Origin: Streptomyces albospinus
GTDB taxonomy: Bacteria > Actinomycetota > Actinomycetes > Streptomycetales > Streptomycetaceae
Assembly (NCBI RefSeq): GCF_014648695.1
Contig: NZ_BMRP01000011.1
Coordinates: 1 to 42,900, forward strand
Direction: 5' to 3'
Length of the DNA stretch: 42,900 nucleotides
Of the stretch, positions 40,564-42,900 are shown piece after piece; positions within the stretch are counted from its first letter, which is position 1, and each line of letters starts with the position of its first letter. The notes below the pieces were generated by a model, which made no database searches, was not told the origin of the DNA, and saw only the letters and a list, made by a program, of their open reading frames with translations. The translations under genes and the position numbers were made by a program.

Positions 40564-42177
40564 ATGCCCGTACCCGCACCGCACCAGCGGTCGGTCGTGC
40601 TGCCGCACCAGGCGGCACCGGTGGACGACGGCTGCGCGGAGAACGTCCGCGCGGCGGCCGTCGGCGTGCCGGCGCATGGGGACTGCCTGGAGGTCTCGCG
40701 CGCGCCGCAGGACACGCTGGAGGCGGCCGGTACGCCCCTGGTGGCGTCCCCTGCTGCCGCCGGTCCCTCCCCACTGCCCAAGGACCTCCCGGAGTCCCGG
40801 CTTCCGCATCGGGACGCCCAGCGTCGACTTTCGGCCGAAGAGGCTGCTGCCCACCTGGCCGGCAGCCATGCAGCCGACCCCGCGACCGGCGTGGTGACCC
40901 CCGCCACACCCGACGGGCCCCCGGCCAGGGGCGCCGGCGGCGAGGAGCCCGCCCGCGAGGAATCGGCCACCCCGGACTCCCGCCCCCAGGTGTCCACACC
41001 CCAGGGCCTGACCCTGCTCCTCATAGGCGAGGACCCGAACAACCACGTCCCCGAGATGTGGGACTGGGCCGGCCGCAAGGTCCGGCTGCGCACCGCCCGC
41101 AACCTCACCGAGGCCGAGCGGCTGCTCACCGACGACGTGCACTGCATCCTGCTCGACCTCACCCCGGCCGACCGCGACGAGCGGGCCGCCGACGCCGCCC
41201 CCCGGGGCGACGAGCTGGGCGCGCTCCGCGACGTCCTGCGCATGGCCCCCGCGCACGCCGTCCTCGTCCTGACCTGCGAGACGGACGCCGAGCGGGCCGC
41301 CGACGCGGTACGGGTCGGTGCCCAGGACTACCTCTTCCGCGACGAGCTGGACGGCGCGGTGCTCAGCCGCGCGGTGCGCTACGCCGTCGAGCGCAAACGC
41401 GCCGACCTGGCCCAGCGTCAGCTCACCGAGTCCCGGATGCTCGCCCAGGAGAACGCCCGCCTGGAGCGCGGCCTGCTGCCGACGCCCCTGCTGGACGGCT
41501 CCGATCTGCGGTTCGCCGCCTGCTACCGCCCCGGGCGCAGCCGTGCCCTCCTGGGCGGCGACTTCTACGACACCGTCCGCACTCCGGACGGCACCGTCCA
41601 CGCCATGATCGGCGACGTCTGCGGCCACGGCCCCGACGAAGCCGCGCTCGGCGTCGAACTCCGCATCGCCTGGCGCGCGTTGACCTTCGCCGGGCTGTAC
41701 GGCGACGAACTGCTCGCCACCCTCCAGAAGGTGCTGGAGAACGAGCGCGCCGACGACGAGATCTTTGCGACGCTGTGCACCGTCGACATCTCCGAGGACG
41801 GCCGCCGCGCCGGCCTGTGCCTGGCCGGCCACCCCGCGCCCCTGCTGGCCCGCGCCGGGGAGCAGCCGCAGCTGCTGCCGTACGAGTTCGGCGGCCCGGC
41901 GCTCGGCCTGCTGCCCGACGCCCGCTGGCCGCGCCGCCAGGTCGAACTGGGCGGCGCCTGGAGCCTGATGATGTACACCGACGGCCTCATCGAGGGCCGG
42001 GTCGGCGAGGGCAACCGGCGTCTCGGCCAGGAGGGCATGACCGAACTCGTCACCCGCCAGCTGGCGGCCGGCCTCCAGGGGGAGGAACTGCTGGACGCCT
42101 CGGTCCGGGAGGTGCGCGACCTCAACGGCGGTGAACTCACGGACGATGTGGCCGTACTGCTCCTCGACCGCCGTTAA
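40564..42177 (+). CDS. Receiver-domain PP2C (SpoIIE/RsbU-type) serine phosphatase
   Basis: The 537-residue protein has about 145 residues of disordered Pro/Ala-rich sequence, a receiver domain (about 148-275), a short helical linker (LTESRMLAQENARLERGLLP) and a C-terminal PP2C phosphatase. The receiver keeps the acidic pocket and phospho-acceptor D198 in CILLDLTPADRD and the threonine in VLVLTCE, but the invariant lysine is R259 in DYLFRDELD. The phosphatase has the metal ligands GGDFYDTV, IGDVCGHGPDEAA, MMYTDGLIEG and LTDDVAVLLL. Such enzymes dephosphorylate anti-sigma antagonists to switch stress or developmental sigma factors. The purine-rich site before 40564 supports this start. Confidence 0.94.
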   Translation: MPVPAPHQRSVVLPHQAAPVDDGCAENVRAAAVGVPAHGDCLEVSRAPQDTLEAAGTPLVASPAAAGPSPLPKDLPESRLPHRDAQRRLSAEEAAAHLAGSHAADPATGVVTPATPDGPPARGAGGEEPAREESATPDSRPQVSTPQGLTLLLIGEDPNNHVPEMWDWAGRKVRLRTARNLTEAERLLTDDVHCILLDLTPADRDERAADAAPRGDELGALRDVLRMAPAHAVLVLTCETDAERAADAVRVGAQDYLFRDELDGAVLSRAVRYAVERKRADLAQRQLTESRMLAQENARLERGLLPTPLLDGSDLRFAACYRPGRSRALLGGDFYDTVRTPDGTVHAMIGDVCGHGPDEAALGVELRIAWRALTFAGLYGDELLATLQKVLENERADDEIFATLCTVDISEDGRRAGLCLAGHPAPLLARAGEQPQLLPYEFGGPALGLLPDARWPRRQVELGGAWSLMMYTDGLIEGRVGEGNRRLGQEGMTELVTRQLAAGLQGEELLDASVREVRDLNGGELTDDVAVLLLDRR

Positions 42178-42182
42178 GGCGG

Positions 42183-42262
42183 GCCAACCGGCCAAATCGG
42201 CCAACCGGCCAGCTGGACGGCAGGGCAACCGGCCGGCGAGGCAACCGGCCGGCCGGGCAGGA
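42183..42262. repeat. Cluster of AACCGGCC short repeats
   Basis: AACCGGCC recurs four times between about 42186 and 42262, with variable spacing and with GGCCAACCGGCC as the longest form. Each copy contains the palindrome CCGG or GGCCGGCC. It lies just after the phosphatase stop and before its terminator, and looks like local slippage-type expansion. Confidence 0.55.
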
Positions 42263-42310
42263 CGGGGGACGCGGGAGGGGATCGGTCCTATCGCCGCGGA
42301 AGCGACAAAA

Positions 42311-42341
42311 CCGGGCAGGCCCCTCAGGGGGACCTGCCCGG
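42311..42341. terminator. Terminator between the phosphatase and DUF2516 genes
   Basis: A 13-bp stem (CCGGGCAGG paired with CCTGCCCGG, extended by CCCC/GGGG with one bulged A) around a TCAG loop, between two convergent genes. Confidence 0.82.
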
Positions 42342-42371
42342 TCTGCTGTCGGTCGTCGCGCCGGTGCGTGC

Positions 42372-42728
42372 TTACCGGCGGCCGTTGTACGGCCCGTAGG
42401 GGCCGTCCGAGCTGGAGCCGCCGCCGCGCCGCGGTCCGCGCCCGCCGCCGGTGACCGCGCGCAGGGCGGGACGGACGTCGACGGTGTAGACGATCACCGC
42501 GATCACGCCGATGATCGGCAGGAACGACATCAGCGGCAGCAGGAACAGCAGCGCCGTGGCGAGCCCGAGGAAGATCAGCCACATGCCCTTGTTCTGCTTG
42601 CTCGCCGCCCGATAGGCGTCCTCGCGGCGCACCGCCGCGTCGACGAGCATCACGGCGGCATACACGCCGAGGGCGAGCTGCACCCAGCTCAGAATGCTCT
42701 GGAATCCGTAAATCAGCACGCCATCCAC
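42372..42728 (-). CDS. DUF2516-family membrane protein
   Basis: The 118-residue protein has three hydrophobic segments (FQSILSWVQLALGVYAAVML, MWLIFLGLATALLFLLPLM, IIGVIAVIVYTVDVRPALR) with RREDAYRAASKQNKG between the first two, and a Gly/Arg-rich C-terminal tail ending YGPYNGRR. This fits the actinobacterial DUF2516 family of unknown function. The GTG at 42728 starts just before the first helix; a GTG at 42719 with GGTGG upstream is nearly as likely. The open frame continues upstream through a stretch that does not look coding. Confidence 0.82.
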   Translation of the reverse strand: MDGVLIYGFQSILSWVQLALGVYAAVMLVDAAVRREDAYRAASKQNKGMWLIFLGLATALLFLLPLMSFLPIIGVIAVIVYTVDVRPALRAVTGGGRGPRRGGGSSSDGPYGPYNGRR

Positions 42729-42813
42729 CGCCCGTTGGCCGTTCGCCAGGAATCTCGGTCTGTCACTCGGTCTCTTGGGGCCGTCAGAACCTCTGCGCCC
42801 ACCGTACCCGCAC

Positions 42814-42848
42814 AACGGGCCGGGCACGTGAGGAGTGCCCGGCCCGTT
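42814..42848. terminator. Terminator near the window end
   Basis: A perfect 14-bp stem (42814-42827 and 42835-42848) with loop GTGAGGA. It lies upstream of the DUF2516 gene and so probably ends a minus-strand gene outside the window; a TGA at 42895-42893 on the minus strand would be a suitable stop. Confidence 0.85.
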
Positions 42849-42900
42849 CGGATCCGCGGGAATCCGCTGCGATCCGGGGGAGTGCGGAGTGGTCAGCCGC

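Overview
The window is a high-GC actinobacterial chromosome segment, almost certainly Streptomyces. Third codon positions are strongly G/C, starts are often GTG (one is TTG), and the single in-frame TTA codon I found is in a biosynthetic gene. From memory, the right-hand gene order (type IV secretion-like block, transglycosylase, csoR, DUF47/pit, pstBACS) matches the S. coelicolor SCO4126-SCO4142 neighbourhood; I could not check this against a database.

Region 1 (about 640-17980) is a compact biosynthetic gene cluster. It holds a phosphopantetheinyl transferase; a saccharopine-dehydrogenase-like reductase overlapping a TetR regulator; a cytochrome P450 with its own [3Fe-4S] ferredoxin and ferredoxin reductase; then, after a 0.7 kb leader, an acyl carrier protein (ACP) with a C-terminal zinc ribbon, two tandem pairs of ketosynthase (KS) plus KS-like partner, a 973-residue fusion of a class III aminotransferase with a cyanobacterial-type acyl-ACP reductase (AAR) domain, two short-chain reductases and a type II thioesterase. 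My reading is a reducing type II-like polyketide or fatty-acyl assembly line. The chain would leave the carrier as an aldehyde and be transaminated to a terminal amine, which could cyclise to an imine and be oxidised by the P450. A near-identical palindrome (GGTC-R-CGTGACCTA) lies before the reductase/TetR operon and in the leader of the ACP operon, suggesting one regulator for both. A TTA codon early in the first KS-like gene suggests bldA dependence. No dehydratase, acyltransferase, starter ligase or transporter is visible.

Region 2 (18081-27498) is a type IV secretion-like set on the minus strand: a VirD4-like protein without a visible Walker A, a VirB4-like ATPase, an SCO6880-type membrane protein, a polytopic TrbL/VirB6-like protein, a VirB8-like protein and a small VirB2-like protein, followed by a transglycosylase/NlpC-P60 enzyme on the plus strand. 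No relaxase or integrase is present. It resembles the chromosomal cmdABCDEF locus rather than a mobile element.

Region 3 (27718-32400) holds a PAP2 phosphatase, a Tat/lipoprotein FAD oxidase, small conserved proteins, a lipoprotein and the copper sensor CsoR with a clear operator. Region 4 (32579-38882) is phosphate uptake: a DUF47 protein with the Pit transporter, and a convergent pstSCAB operon with a PHO box, a long pstS-pstC hairpin and hairpin-rich DNA between pstC and pstA. Region 5 (39028-42900) carries a secreted NlpC/P60 hydrolase, a receiver-PP2C phosphatase and a DUF2516 membrane protein.
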